The notes beneath the pieces are model-generated. The model saw only the letters and a program-made list of their open reading frames with translations. It searched no databases and was not told where the DNA came from. From Paenibacillus thalictri (GTDB taxonomy: Bacteria > Bacillota > Bacilli > Paenibacillales > NBRC-103111), in assembly GCF_004307995.1 (NCBI RefSeq), contig NZ_SIRE01000019.1, forward strand, positions 124,001 to 188,000: a DNA stretch of 64,000 nucleotides, given 5' to 3'. Each line of letters starts with the position of its first letter. The stretch's first letter is position 1. Positions 25,242 through 34,456 of the stretch are shown one piece after another. Both the position numbers and the translations under genes were made by a program.

Positions 25242-25961
25242 TTATTCTTCGAATTCAACGTTATGGTAAACTTGTTGCACATCTTCCAGATCTTCCAACA
25301 CGTCAATTAATTTCTCGAACTGTGCTTGTACATCTTCCGGAAGGGTAATGTAATTTTGCGGAAGCATGGTCAATTCGGCCACGGAAAACTCCGTAACGCC
25401 GGCTTTTTTGAACGCCTCCTGGACGGCATGGAACTGCTCGGGATCGGCGTATACGATGACCGCCTCATCTTCTTCCACGATATCGCGCACATCAACGTCG
25501 GCTTCCATGAGAATTTCCAGCGCTTCATCCGCTGTTTTACCGGTCAAGCCAATAACCGCCGTCGCGTCAAACATATAAGCGACGGAACCGCTGACGCCCA
25601 TGCTGCCGCCGTTTTTCGTAAACGCGGCGCGCACTTCCGGCGCCGTACGGTTGACATTGTTGGTCAACGCATCAACAATGACCATGGAACCGTTGGGTCC
25701 GAATCCTTCGTACCGCAGCTCGTCATAGTTCTCGTCGGAGCCGCCTTTCGCTTTTTCAATCGCGCGGTCGATAATCGCTTTGGGTACATTGTACGTTTTG
25801 GCGCGCTCCAATACGACCTTGAGCCCGCGGTTGGACTCGGGATCAGGTTCCCCTCTTCTTGCCGCCACATAAATTTCGCGGCCAAATCTCGCATAAATCC
25901 GGCTTGTATTGGCGTCTTTCGACGCTTTCTTCTCTTTAATATTGTTCCATTTACGGCCCAT
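25242..25961 (-). CDS. YebC/PmpR-family regulatory or translation factor
   Basis: 239-residue cytoplasmic protein of the conserved YebC family. It starts [20 protein letters not shown] and contains the typical [22 protein letters not shown] and [14 protein letters not shown] segments. Members act as DNA-binding regulators in some bacteria, and others help ribosomes through difficult sequences. The [13 protein letters not shown] start is that of the Bacillus YeeN-type branch. Single gene, own terminator; a perfect palindrome (26032-26045) lies about 70 bases upstream. Confidence 0.93.
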   Translation of the reverse strand: MGRKWNNIKEKKASKDANTSRIYARFGREIYVAARRGEPDPESNRGLKVVLERAKTYNVPKAIIDRAIEKAKGGSDENYDELRYEGFGPNGSMVIVDALTNNVNRTAPEVRAAFTKNGGSMGVSGSVAYMFDATAVIGLTGKTADEALEILMEADVDVRDIVEEDEAVIVYADPEQFHAVQEAFKKAGVTEFSVAELTMLPQNYITLPEDVQAQFEKLIDVLEDLEDVQQVYHNVEFEE

Positions 25962-26031
25962 ATGTACTCTCTCTCTTTCAACATTGAATCTATAACGGTC
26001 TTGATATGTCCTCGTCTATTATACCGTTTAA

Positions 26032-26045
26032 TGTTCGCGCGAACA
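26032..26045. repeat. Perfect 14-bp palindrome upstream of YebC
   Basis: TGTTCGCGCGAACA. It is not an SOS box, since the CGAAC/GTTCG order is reversed. It could be an operator for the YebC gene or a remnant of a terminator for the gene ending at 26107, but no T-run is present. Confidence 0.35.
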
Positions 26046-26106
26046 AGATATGCGTCGTATGATGTCAGCTTTTGTTGCTGTTTCTGTCATGATCTCCGCT
26101 ATCTTT

Positions 26107-28752
26107 TCATTTATTGTCGTTGGAACCGCTTGAGCCGGAATCGTTGCCCCAGCTTGAGGTCGCCGAATCGGAGGACGAATTGGAGGACGAATCGTTTCCC
26201 CAACTGGAAGTCGCGCTGTCTTCGGAGCGTCTGCGGTCGCGTTCCGCGGCGGCTTCGGCTTCGGCACGCCGTTCCGCCTCACGCCGCTGCGCCTCCTCCT
26301 CTTCGCGAACAATCCGGTTATGCTCCGTCTCCATCTCGCTGAGCATCGTATTCGCCTGATTCATCTGGACTATGGCTTCGGCATAAAAACCCATCCCAAG
26401 CAGCCTCGACGCCTCATGCATTGCGTTGTCATACCCGTGGGAATAAGATGTAAGCCTGCTATGATTACGGTAACGCGACCGGCTGCTCGCATACATCGAT
26501 GTCAGCTCGCGCAAACGGGCCTCCGCTTCTTTTTTCTGGCGAATCGAATCGTGGACGTGGTTGTCGAACGATTGCACGTCAGCTTTGATTTGCTGAAGCT
26601 GGTAGTGTACATCGTCCAAGTCGACCGGCCGGTTTACAAAAAGCGCGTCCGTATTGGCAATCCGGCGCTGCACATTTTGCCTGAGCGGCGAGAGTGCGTC
26701 GTTATTCGCCATGCCGCTTGTTTCCAGCAGCGAAAGCGACTGATGAAATTGGCTTTTGCTTTCCGCAAATGCCGACTGATATTCTTTCTCTTTCTGTGCA
26801 AGCGATTCAAACCGGGCCAACGCTTCTTGCCTCGTCTCTTCAAGCTTGCCGATCCCGGCGAGCAAGGAAGCAAGTTCGGCAGCAGCTTTCGAGTACATCT
26901 GAACGTTGTCCCCGTTCCACGTCCGCAGCTGCGGAATACGGGATTTTTCGGCGGCAGCCTCCCGTTTTAGATCGGCAAAAAGCGGCGGCAGATCGTTCCA
27001 ATGCTTACCCGCAAAAGCATGCGTTAATCTGTCGATCTCCGAGTTAAACCGCGCATCGGAATGCAGCAATTCGGCAAGCCTGCGCTCCGCTTCGTCCATG
27101 TCGCCGTTGTTTTTATCGCGCTGTTCGGCGATTGCCGTTAGCGACTTGCGGGCTTCGTTCAGATGATCAAGCGTTTCATTCACAATACGCGCCGCCTCAG
27201 TCGCATAACCCGATTGCAGCTGCTGGAAAGCATGCTCGTAGTGCTGTTTCGCAGCCGGAAACACGTCGAACGGATTGTATTCGGCGAGCAGCAATCGTTC
27301 TTTCCGTTTGATTGCGTCCATCTCGCTTTGTACATGGTCGATCTCCCGCGGCAGCGCGGGAACCTTTTCCAAGCAAAGCGGCAGCGCCTGAATATCTCCA
27401 TCCACCCCGGCAAGCAGTTGGGCGGCTTCCTGAATTTCGTCTTTTGCTTGCATGACATCAAAATCGTCGTTGTTCTCCGCATCCGCCGCCTTGGCTTTGG
27501 CCTGCTCAACTCTCATCGTCATTGACTCCAGCGGATAACCCGATTGTGTACGCCATTGTGCAATCGACGCTTGCAATTGGACCATCTGCGTGTTTACGTG
27601 AGACGAGATTTCCTTAACCATTTTGCCCGCCGTAACGATTTCGTCAAACGCCGCGCCGATCCGCCCGCATTCGCTTTCGTAAGAATCGATCGAAGCTGAG
27701 GCATCGTTCAAGTCGTTTTGGGCGGAAGCGAAAATAAGGTATGGCGGCGCAAAACCTCTCAGCCGCTGATTGGTTTCGTTAATCGAGGTTTTTAACGTAT
27801 CGGCTTCGTCTTTAACCCCGGACAACATCGTTTTTGTTTTGGCTTCGACAAACCCCTGCTCCAAATCGCTTGTAATCAGGCTGTGATCCAGAACGGCGCT
27901 GATTTTCTCCCAAACCTCGCGGTTTCGTGAGAGCAGTTCCGCGGCTTGCGCTTTCAAGGCTGTCCGTTTCCTTATTGCATAGATCGCATAAATAACAATC
28001 AGGGCAATGACGATAAGCAAAATAATGAAACCAAACTTGGAGCTGCCTTTTGCTTTCTCCGCTGCAATCGGCGTACTTTTCGCCGGTCCTTCCGATCCGC
28101 CCGCCGCTGGCGCGGGTTTGGCCGTTGGCTGAGCCGGATTTGCGCTGGACGATTTGTCGACGGCAGGAGGCGCAGACTGTGCGTTAGCCGGAGGCGCGGC
28201 TGGAGCAGGCGAAGCGGCAGGAGCAGGAGCTTTTAACAACCCGCTCAGCGCATCGGATATGGCAAGCACCCCGTCGGCCAACTTCCCTTTATTGGCGAAC
28301 GGGACAAATTCCTTGTCGATTAGCTGCTTCAGCTTTTTGTCGTCTTTTTTGCCGCTGTCGGGAAGCGCGTTGACCGCATTCTTCAACTCGGCATTGTCAT
28401 AATACACGGTAACCAAATTCGGCTTGGTGGTGATGACCACAACGGCGCTGTCCGACTTCAATCCCCACTTCGTATAAGCGTCCTTGGCCAGAGCATCGGA
28501 ATTGGTTTCCGACAAGTTGGTGCCGGTAAGAACACTGACTTTGAGTTTTTTTGCAGGCAGCTCTTTTTCCAGCTTTGCCGCATCTTCTTTCGAGAACACA
28601 CCGACCGGATCGGTTACATACCCCTTGCGAGCCGGCGTATCGGCGGCCAAACATACCGTTCCTATTAATAGAGACAATACCAAAATAAGAACGACCGACA
28701 AAATCCGCTTATTGCTTCCATCTGTTTTGTATGTATGTCCTCGCATGAACAT
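26107..28752 (-). CDS. Large TPM-domain membrane protein with long coiled-coil region
   Basis: 881 residues. Order of parts: signal/anchor (17-36), TPM domain (about 45-170; YVTDPVGVFSKEDAAKLEKE and AVVVITTKPNLVTVYY), Pro/Ala-rich linker (174-225), a membrane helix (240-260), then about 540 residues of predicted helical coiled coil resembling septation-ring or spectrin-like rods, and a tail with charged ERRAEAEAAAERDRRR. The end carries two copies of DSATSSWGNDS and Ser/Asn/Gly low complexity. TPM proteins act in membrane protein quality control in plants and are mostly uncharacterised in bacteria. The ATG at 28752 follows AGAGGGGG. It is divergent from the DeoR gene. Confidence 0.8.
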   Translation of the reverse strand: MFMRGHTYKTDGSNKRILSVVLILVLSLLIGTVCLAADTPARKGYVTDPVGVFSKEDAAKLEKELPAKKLKVSVLTGTNLSETNSDALAKDAYTKWGLKSDSAVVVITTKPNLVTVYYDNAELKNAVNALPDSGKKDDKKLKQLIDKEFVPFANKGKLADGVLAISDALSGLLKAPAPAASPAPAAPPANAQSAPPAVDKSSSANPAQPTAKPAPAAGGSEGPAKSTPIAAEKAKGSSKFGFIILLIVIALIVIYAIYAIRKRTALKAQAAELLSRNREVWEKISAVLDHSLITSDLEQGFVEAKTKTMLSGVKDEADTLKTSINETNQRLRGFAPPYLIFASAQNDLNDASASIDSYESECGRIGAAFDEIVTAGKMVKEISSHVNTQMVQLQASIAQWRTQSGYPLESMTMRVEQAKAKAADAENNDDFDVMQAKDEIQEAAQLLAGVDGDIQALPLCLEKVPALPREIDHVQSEMDAIKRKERLLLAEYNPFDVFPAAKQHYEHAFQQLQSGYATEAARIVNETLDHLNEARKSLTAIAEQRDKNNGDMDEAERRLAELLHSDARFNSEIDRLTHAFAGKHWNDLPPLFADLKREAAAEKSRIPQLRTWNGDNVQMYSKAAAELASLLAGIGKLEETRQEALARFESLAQKEKEYQSAFAESKSQFHQSLSLLETSGMANNDALSPLRQNVQRRIANTDALFVNRPVDLDDVHYQLQQIKADVQSFDNHVHDSIRQKKEAEARLRELTSMYASSRSRYRNHSRLTSYSHGYDNAMHEASRLLGMGFYAEAIVQMNQANTMLSEMETEHNRIVREEEEAQRREAERRAEAEAAAERDRRRSEDSATSSWGNDSSSNSSSDSATSSWGNDSGSSGSNDNK

Positions 28753-29073
28753 GGATTTCCCCCTCTTCAAGTTTAGGCCGATGAGCGGCACTACTGCGTT
28801 CTTTCATTTTCAAATCGATGCGTATAAAGTCTATTGCCAACCCTGAATCATTGTAACATTCATCCAGGCGCTTTGCTGTCGATTTGTGTCGTTTTTTCAT
28901 TCTATCCGCCGCCGTTCAGCCGTATCGAATTTCATTCGCCTACTCTGCAGTCCCGAATTGTTCCGGATACATGCGTTCTCATAATCATTCGAAACCAATA
29001 TCTTTCTTTTGATTTTTTTTGACGATTACTTTTACTTATGTTTTCGTTTTCGGATGTTTTTTGTTTATAATTG
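28753..29073. other. Intergenic stretch between divergent TPM and DeoR genes
   Basis: A/T-rich near the DeoR side. It includes TTTTCG repeats (29041-29052) resembling those ahead of dhaK and the dehydrogenase gene. No further gene is seen, and no clear promoter was found for the TPM gene. Confidence 0.5.
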
Positions 29074-29102
29074 TTGAATGATATTTTTCATTTTGATATA
29101 AT
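29074..29102 (+). promoter_or_regulatory. Sigma-A promoter of the DeoR-family gene
   Basis: TTGAAT (29074-29079), 17-base spacer, TATAAT (29097-29102), 35 bases before the start codon. Confidence 0.8.
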
Positions 29103-29137
29103 TTAGTAAAAGAAAATTGTTGCCTAGGAGATGTCGC

Positions 29138-29896
29138 ATGTTAGCACCCGAGCGCCGGAATCAAATCATGCAAATATTGTATGAACATAAGCAATTATTA
29201 GTGAAGGACGTTTCCATCGAGCTGGGCGTTTCCGAGGGCACTTTGCGGAACGATCTGAAAGTGCTGGAAGATGACGGATTGCTTGAACGCACGCACGGAG
29301 GCGCCGTTCTTCCCAAACCGCCGACAACGGAAAATACGTTCCAGTCACGCAGCCTGACCAACCAAGCGGAGAAGCAACTGATCGGAAAAGCAGCCGCGCA
29401 ATTTGTTCAAAATGGTCAGTGCATCATTCTTGATGCCAGCTCTACCTCGCTGGAGCTTGCCAAAAATTTGATCCATTACGACTATTTGACCGTCATTACG
29501 AACGGACTCGCCACTGCCCAGGAACTAACCCGCAATCCCCGAATCAGCGTTATTGTCATCGGCGGGGTGCTCAGACCCGGCTCCAGTTCCTTGGAAGGCC
29601 TGCTTGGCAAAGGACTGCTGTCGCAGCTGCATGCGGACATCTTCTTCACCTCGGCTCACGGCTTTACGACAACCGCCGGCCTCGCCGATTTCAGCATCTA
29701 CGAAGCCGAACTTAAGAAAATTATGGTGTCCAATGTCGACAAAGTGATTGCCCTGCTTGATCATACGAAGCTTAACCGCCGATCGATCGCCAGTTACGCG
29801 GATATAAGCCAAGTCGATACGATCGTAACCGATCCCGGCGCCGATGCGGAGTTTTTGCAAACGCTTGACGGTATCGAAGTGGTCATCGCCGGTTAA
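29138..29896 (+). CDS. DeoR-family transcriptional regulator of sugar/polyol metabolism
   Basis: 252 residues. The N-terminal helix-turn-helix (residues 5-57) has the family signature from VKDVSIELGVSEGTLRNDL to GLLERTHGGAV. The C-terminal sugar-phosphate sensor domain has IILDASSTSLELAK and VITNGLATAQEL. Such repressors are released by phosphorylated sugars. The ATG at 29138 follows TAGGAGATGTCGC. It converges on the dhaK-to-GDPD operon, and CG-T-rich repeats upstream of it, dhaK and the dehydrogenase gene suggest it controls that operon and itself. Confidence 0.88.
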   Translation: MLAPERRNQIMQILYEHKQLLVKDVSIELGVSEGTLRNDLKVLEDDGLLERTHGGAVLPKPPTTENTFQSRSLTNQAEKQLIGKAAAQFVQNGQCIILDASSTSLELAKNLIHYDYLTVITNGLATAQELTRNPRISVIVIGGVLRPGSSSLEGLLGKGLLSQLHADIFFTSAHGFTTTAGLADFSIYEAELKKIMVSNVDKVIALLDHTKLNRRSIASYADISQVDTIVTDPGADAEFLQTLDGIEVVIAG

Positions 29897-29941
29897 CGTT
29901 AAGCCGATTATTCCGGCTGCGCCAAAGGTCTTTGCCTCATG

Positions 29942-29980
29942 CCGGCTCAAGGTTAATGAAAACCTTAGCCGGTTCACTTT
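29942..29980 (+). terminator. Hairpin after the DeoR gene
   Basis: CCGGCTCAAGGTT pairs with AACCTTAGCCGG, then GTTCACTTTTC. The T-run is weak; the stronger terminator is 40 bases further on. Confidence 0.5.
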
Positions 29981-30013
29981 TCCCGCACATAACGGGACAT
30001 AGCGTACAAAAGC

Positions 30014-30068
30014 AAAATAACAGACCTCCATCCCCACAAAAAACGTGGTCGCGAAGGTCTGTTATTTT
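30014..30068. terminator. Bidirectional terminator between DeoR and the GDPD gene
   Basis: AAAATAACAGACCT and AGGTCTGTTATTTT form a 14-pair outer stem over a loop with a small inner CCAC/GTGG helix. T-runs flank both sides, serving both convergent transcripts. Confidence 0.85.
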
Positions 30069-30094
30069 TGTTTGAACTCCAGCTTTTCAATCGA

Positions 30095-30802
30095 TTAACC
30101 CTTCGAAGTGGAAACGCGAATCCACCTTTCCAGCTCGTTTGTGCAAATGAGCAGTTCCGGATAACGTGTGAATTTGGCCATATCATCCGCGTTGTCGATC
30201 GTATAAGGAATAAGTATCACTTCGTTTTCGTTGCAAAGCTCAATAAACTTGTCGTTAATATACGGATAGTGGACGGAAACATATTTGCAGTTCAGCTTTT
30301 TCATATATGGAAATAAGGCGGGCGAGGCACTGTGATTAATCAATCCGATGTCGATTTGGTCATTCAGTTCCCTGACCTTCTCAAGCGCAAAATGATCAAA
30401 CGACGTGATCAGGCTCTTCTCGCGCATCCCCATAGATGCAAGCATGTCGAGCACGATTTGTTCCAAGCCGGGATACATGTCTCCCATCTTCTTTAATTCA
30501 ATATCGACGATCACCTTGCCCTTCAGCAGGCATAACGCTTCCTCCAGCGTCGGAATCTGCTCCGATCCGGCAACGCGCAGCCACTTCAGCTCGGATAACG
30601 TGTAATCCCGCAAATTGCCGGTGCCGTCGGTCATACGTTCCAACGTCCAATCATGAAAAACGACAGGCACGCCGTCCTTAGTGAGCTGCACGTCCAGCTC
30701 CAAATGCGTGTAACCAAGATCCAACGCCGCTTGAAACGAACTAAGTGTGTTTTCAGGAAATTTTTTCGGGTATCCCCTATGGGCAACTCCTTTAATAATC
30801 AC
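30095..30802 (-). CDS. Glycerophosphodiester phosphodiesterase
   Basis: 235-residue cytoplasmic TIM-barrel enzyme that splits glycerophosphodiesters into glycerol-3-phosphate and an alcohol. Catalytic and metal residues are in AHRGYPKKFPENTLSSF and HLELDVQLTKDGVPVVFHD. There is no signal peptide. The GTG at 30802 has GGAGGAG seven bases upstream and overlaps the end of the HAD gene by 11 bases. It is the last gene of the polyol operon, an unexpected place for it unless glycerol phosphate or related compounds feed the same pathway. Confidence 0.88.
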   Translation of the reverse strand: MIIKGVAHRGYPKKFPENTLSSFQAALDLGYTHLELDVQLTKDGVPVVFHDWTLERMTDGTGNLRDYTLSELKWLRVAGSEQIPTLEEALCLLKGKVIVDIELKKMGDMYPGLEQIVLDMLASMGMREKSLITSFDHFALEKVRELNDQIDIGLINHSASPALFPYMKKLNCKYVSVHYPYINDKFIELCNENEVILIPYTIDNADDMAKFTRYPELLICTNELERWIRVSTSKG

Positions 30803-31628
30803 TCTGATCTCCTCCGCTTTCAATAGGCACATCTGAAAAAACAAACCGTTCCATCGCTTCCACTACGCCGTCTCCGTAACTGCCGGCACATACATATTGC
30901 GCCGCTTCCTTTAAATCGGAGTGGCTGTTCGCCACAGCTACGCCGATGCCGGCATGTTCGATCATATCCATATCGTTGAGCTGGTTGCCTATGCTCATTA
31001 CTTCTTCCCGGGAAACGCCCATATGCCGCATCAGCTTTTTCAACGCTTCTCCCTTGCTTTGGTTCGGCGGGATAACTTCGAAAAAATCGTCCTCCGATTG
31101 CACCGTCGTATAGTCGATGCGAAAGCTGCCGGCGAGCCGCTGCCATATGCCGCGAATTCGCTGCATATCGCCAATAACAAGCACTTTTTGCACATGGAAA
31201 TTTCCCCAGTCCACCGTTTGCGGATCCAGCAGTTCACATCTCATCGATTCTTTCCGCTCGAACAACTGTACTTCCGGGGTACTGCGGAGCACGCTGATGC
31301 CTTTGTCTTGAAAGAGCATAACCGTCAACTGCTCATGATCGGCTTCCAAAATAAACGGCGCGAGCTCCTCTAAAGGTAAAACTGCGCTCTCCCATACTTT
31401 GCTGCGGTCGGCAAGGACCGAACCGTTGCATAAAATAAACGGAATATCCAGCTCCAATTCATCCGCAATATGCTTAACACTGGGTCCGAATCGCCCCGTG
31501 GCGATGGTGAATAAGCCGCCTGCCGCCCGGAAGCGGCGGATTGCCGATTTCACACGCTCCGTCAATGTATGGTGTTCCGAAAGCAATGTACCGTCCAAAT
31601 CGCTGACTATCATCCGAATCCGACTCAC
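30792..31628 (-). CDS. Cof-type HAD-IIB sugar phosphatase
   Basis: 278 residues. HAD motif 1 is DLDGTLLS with nucleophile Asp near residue 10, motif 2 is in FTIATGRF, and motifs 3-4 are K-G-E-A-L...GNQLNDMDMIEHAG. The large C2-type cap is typical of sugar-phosphate phosphatases. It could dephosphorylate a stalled ketose phosphate of the operon. GTG start at 31628 with AGAGGG upstream. Confidence 0.88.
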   Translation of the reverse strand: MSRIRMIVSDLDGTLLSEHHTLTERVKSAIRRFRAAGGLFTIATGRFGPSVKHIADELELDIPFILCNGSVLADRSKVWESAVLPLEELAPFILEADHEQLTVMLFQDKGISVLRSTPEVQLFERKESMRCELLDPQTVDWGNFHVQKVLVIGDMQRIRGIWQRLAGSFRIDYTTVQSEDDFFEVIPPNQSKGEALKKLMRHMGVSREEVMSIGNQLNDMDMIEHAGIGVAVANSHSDLKEAAQYVCAGSYGDGVVEAMERFVFSDVPIESGGDQSDY

Positions 31629-31673
31629 GTTATCCCTCTTTTGCCCATCGTTGTAAGCATCGTTTTAAACGTT

Positions 31674-32624
31674 TTATCCCGCTTTCCGGTTCGCGTGAAC
31701 GGAACGGACAAAATGAATCCCATGAGGCTGACCGCACGTCACCAAGGAATGGGTGATCAGGCTGCCATCCGCCTGCAGATGGATCCCGTTCAGCAGCAGT
31801 CCGGACGTAATTCCCGTTGCCGCAAAAATACACTCGTCTGAGCGGACCATATCGCCCAGCGCAAGCCGCTGGCCGGGATCGCCGAGCCCCATCGCCTGGC
31901 AGCGATCGTATTCGGCGTCTCCGGACGGGAGCAGCCTGGCTTGCATCTCGCCGCCTAGACATTTAATCGCAACCGCCGAGATCACGCCTTCCGGCGCGCC
32001 GCCAATACCGTAGAACAGATCGACGCCGCTGCCCTCAATGGAGGAAGCGATCGAGCAGGTGACGTCTCCGTCGTCGAACAGCCGGATTCTCGCCCCCGCC
32101 TCGCGGATCGCCTGAATCGCTTCACGATGGCGGTCGCGGTATTGCACCATCACCGTCATCTCGCCCAGCGTTTTGCCCAGCGCAGCTGCGGTGCTGCGGA
32201 CATTATCGATGAGCGGCGCTTCCAGATCGATCGCTCCGGCCGCTCCCCGCCCTACCGCCAGCTTCTCCATATACATGTCGGGCGCATGAAGCAAGCAGCC
32301 TCTGGGAGCAATCGCGATCACCGCGCTGGAGTTGTTCATACCGCCTGCCACCAGATTAGTGCCTTCCAGCGGATCGACGGCGATATCGAGCTGCGGACCT
32401 TGACCGCTGCCAAGCCGTTCCCCGATATACAGCATCGGCGCTTCATCCAGCTCTCCTTCGCCGATGACCACGACGCCATCCATCTGTATTTGCCCCAACA
32501 CTTCTCTCATCGCCGTAGTGGCCGCATCGTCCGCTTCCATTTTTCGGCCCCGGCCCACCCAAGGATTCGACGCAATGGCCGCGGCTTGGGTTACTTTAAG
32601 AAACTCAAGCACCAAATGGTTCAT
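31674..32624 (-). CDS. glpX: Class II fructose-1,6-bisphosphatase
   Basis: 316-residue Mg/Mn-dependent phosphatase of the GlpX family. Diagnostic parts are GVVVIGEGELDEAPML near residue 50 and DIAVDPLEGTNLVAGG near 85. Its neighbours process polyol or ketose phosphates, so it may act in gluconeogenesis from this carbon source or on sedoheptulose bisphosphate. It lies 15 bases after rpiB and is clearly co-transcribed. Confidence 0.93.
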   Translation of the reverse strand: MNHLVLEFLKVTQAAAIASNPWVGRGRKMEADDAATTAMREVLGQIQMDGVVVIGEGELDEAPMLYIGERLGSGQGPQLDIAVDPLEGTNLVAGGMNNSSAVIAIAPRGCLLHAPDMYMEKLAVGRGAAGAIDLEAPLIDNVRSTAAALGKTLGEMTVMVQYRDRHREAIQAIREAGARIRLFDDGDVTCSIASSIEGSGVDLFYGIGGAPEGVISAVAIKCLGGEMQARLLPSGDAEYDRCQAMGLGDPGQRLALGDMVRSDECIFAATGITSGLLLNGIHLQADGSLITHSLVTCGQPHGIHFVRSVHANRKAG

Positions 32625-32639
32625 CCATTTCCCGCCCTC

Positions 32640-33128
32640 TCACGAACATGAGTTGATTTCAGGTTGGTTGTCGTTTGGTTTGTAGAAACGCTCTTCTCCT
32701 GCCGTTATTTTGTTGACTTTGCGTTCGGAGTTGCCTCCGTCGAATTCCGCATCCAGCCATGCCTGCACGACATGTTTGGCAAGCTCCGGGCCGATGACCC
32801 GCGCGCCCATCGTCAGCACCTGCGCGTTGTTGCTTTTGCGAGAGCGCTCCGCGGAATACGTATCGTGGCACAATGCGGCGCGTATGCCCGGCACTTTATC
32901 CGCCGTGATCGCCATGCCGATGCCGGTACCGCATATGAGTACCCCCCGCTCGAAATTCCCGCGGGATATTTCCTCGGCAACGGAGAACCCGACATCGGGG
33001 TAGTCGATCTGCTGTTCTTTATTGCCCGGCCCGAAATCGACCACATCGATGCCTTGCGCGCTCATATAAGTTTTAATGATTTCTTTTAATTCATAACCGG
33101 CCTCATCGGCTCCTATTGCAATTTTCAT
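32640..33128 (-). CDS. RpiB/LacAB-family sugar phosphate isomerase
   Basis: 162 residues. The family core is MKIAIGADEAGYELKE, DYPDVGFSVAEEI, GVLICGTGIGMAI with the catalytic Cys, and RAALCHDTYSAERSRKSNNA. Members interconvert ribose-5-phosphate/ribulose-5-phosphate or erythrulose-4-phosphate/erythrose-4-phosphate. Next to dihydroxyacetone-kinase-type subunits and a tetritol-dehydrogenase-like protein, the erythrose/erythrulose reaction is a reasonable inference. The extra C-terminal 20 residues are not typical. Confidence 0.88.
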   Translation of the reverse strand: MKIAIGADEAGYELKEIIKTYMSAQGIDVVDFGPGNKEQQIDYPDVGFSVAEEISRGNFERGVLICGTGIGMAITADKVPGIRAALCHDTYSAERSRKSNNAQVLTMGARVIGPELAKHVVQAWLDAEFDGGNSERKVNKITAGEERFYKPNDNQPEINSCS

Positions 33129-33146
33129 GCTGTATGCCCTCCAAGC

Positions 33147-34226
33147 TTACGGAATAAGAACTACCTTCAAAGAGTTAATTCCTTTTTTCACCAAATCGAA
33201 GCCTTCTTCAAACCGCTCCAGCGGCAGTTGGTGCGTAACAACACCTTCGGTTGGGAACGTGCCGTCGCCAATACCTTCGATCACAAGCGGATAACAATAG
33301 GGGCCAAGGTGGGAGCCAAGTACGTCCAGCTCTTTTCTATCGCTGATGATGCTCCAATCGACGGTAACCGGATCTTTAAATACGCTGAACTCGACAAAAC
33401 GCCCCAGCTTGCGGATCATCGACAACCCCTGCTCCACCGATTTCGGATGGCCTGTCGCTTCGATATAAATATCGCAGCCGTAACCGTCGGTCATTTTCTT
33501 CACTTCCGCGACCACGTCCACCTCTTTCGGATTCAGCACAATGTCCGCGCCGAATTGTTTGGCCAGCTGCAACCTGTCTTCGAACAAGTCAAGCACGACA
33601 AGTTTGCCGGGGCCCGACTTTTTCGCTGCGCCTACCATGCCGAGCCCCAAAGTGCCGGCGCCGGACAACACCACCACATCGCCCAGCTGGATTTGCGCCC
33701 GCTGGACCGCATGCAGCGAGCAAGCATACGGCTCGATCAATATCGCCTGTTCCAAAGGCATATCCGCCGGCACCTTGTAATTGATCGCTTCTTTCGTAAA
33801 TTTCATATATTCCGCCATAGCGCCGTTGACATTGTTCTGGAATCCGTACAGATCGTGTTTCTCGCACATCCAGTATTGACCGCGCTTACAGAAACGGCAT
33901 TCCCAGCACGGCACAATCTGTTCGGAGATCACGCGGTCGCCGATGGCATAATCTTTCACGCCTTCTCCGATCTCCACCACGTGGCCGATGAATTCATGCC
34001 CCGGAATCATTGGCGCTTTAATGTAAGCGGGCTGCGTATCGTCCCCCCAGAAGCTGGGCGCGCCGCCATACGCTTTAATGTCGCCGGCGCATATTCCACA
34101 GGCTTCCACTTTAATGACCATCTCGCCGGGACCCGCCTTCGGCACATCCACCGTTTCCAGGCGGTAATCGCCGGGGCCGTACGCTACAACGGCTCTCATT
34201 TTCTCCGGAATGTTAACGGTTTGCAT
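33147..34226 (-). CDS. Zinc-dependent polyol dehydrogenase (erythritol/L-threitol dehydrogenase-like)
   Basis: 359-residue medium-chain dehydrogenase. Catalytic zinc ligands are in ACGICAGD and PGHEFIGH, structural zinc cysteines in PCWECRFCKRGQYWMC, and the Rossmann loop is SGAGTLGLGMVG. The pattern matches proteins known to oxidise tetritols to erythrulose. GGGAGG six bases before the ATG at 34226 sets the start. It has its own promoter in the 230-base gap after dhaL, with CGTTTATTT repeats. A paralogue of clearly similar sequence sits at 43938-45011. Confidence 0.88.
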   Translation of the reverse strand: MQTVNIPEKMRAVVAYGPGDYRLETVDVPKAGPGEMVIKVEACGICAGDIKAYGGAPSFWGDDTQPAYIKAPMIPGHEFIGHVVEIGEGVKDYAIGDRVISEQIVPCWECRFCKRGQYWMCEKHDLYGFQNNVNGAMAEYMKFTKEAINYKVPADMPLEQAILIEPYACSLHAVQRAQIQLGDVVVLSGAGTLGLGMVGAAKKSGPGKLVVLDLFEDRLQLAKQFGADIVLNPKEVDVVAEVKKMTDGYGCDIYIEATGHPKSVEQGLSMIRKLGRFVEFSVFKDPVTVDWSIISDRKELDVLGSHLGPYCYPLVIEGIGDGTFPTEGVVTHQLPLERFEEGFDLVKKGINSLKVVLIP

Positions 34227-34302
34227 AAAAAACCTCCCGAAATAAATATGATTATCAAAATAAGACAATAAACAAAAGAAAAATACAATCCTCTTATTAG
34301 TA

Positions 34303-34330
34303 TATTTACATCATATTACCGATTTGTCAA
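34303..34330 (-). promoter_or_regulatory. Internal promoter for the dehydrogenase gene
   Basis: Minus strand TTGACA (34325-34330), 16-base spacer and TAAATA (34303-34308). TATACT at 34299-34304 is an alternative -10 with a long spacer. Confidence 0.55.
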
Positions 34331-34340
34331 TTTAATTTTG

Positions 34341-34360
34341 CGTTTATTTGTCGTTTATTT
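34341..34360. repeat. Direct repeats CGTTTATTT, candidate DeoR operator
   Basis: Two exact copies (34341-34349 and 34352-34360) spaced 11 bases, one helical turn, just upstream of the dehydrogenase promoter. A related CGTTTTGTT lies at 34372. Similar T-rich CG repeats occur at 36181-36200 and 29041-29052. Confidence 0.45.
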
Positions 34361-34456
34361 TTATTTATCGACGTTTTGTTGTTAGGCCGTTTTTTAGATA
34401 ACACAAAAGCCCCCCAGCCCCATCGGTGCGGAGAACTTTGTGAAAAGCGCAACGAA

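Noticed and set aside
26032-26045. SOS (LexA/DinR) box before yebC
   Set aside because: Half-site order is the reverse of CGAAC-N4-GTTCG.
25326-26342. 338-codon plus-strand frame across yebC and the TPM gene end
   Set aside because: Shadow frame over two real genes with separate terminator and start signals.
33228-34271. 347-codon plus-strand frame opposite the first polyol dehydrogenase
   Set aside because: Antisense of a well-conserved enzyme. The paralogue at 43938 shows a similar mirror frame (44004-45005), which only reflects the shared sense sequence.
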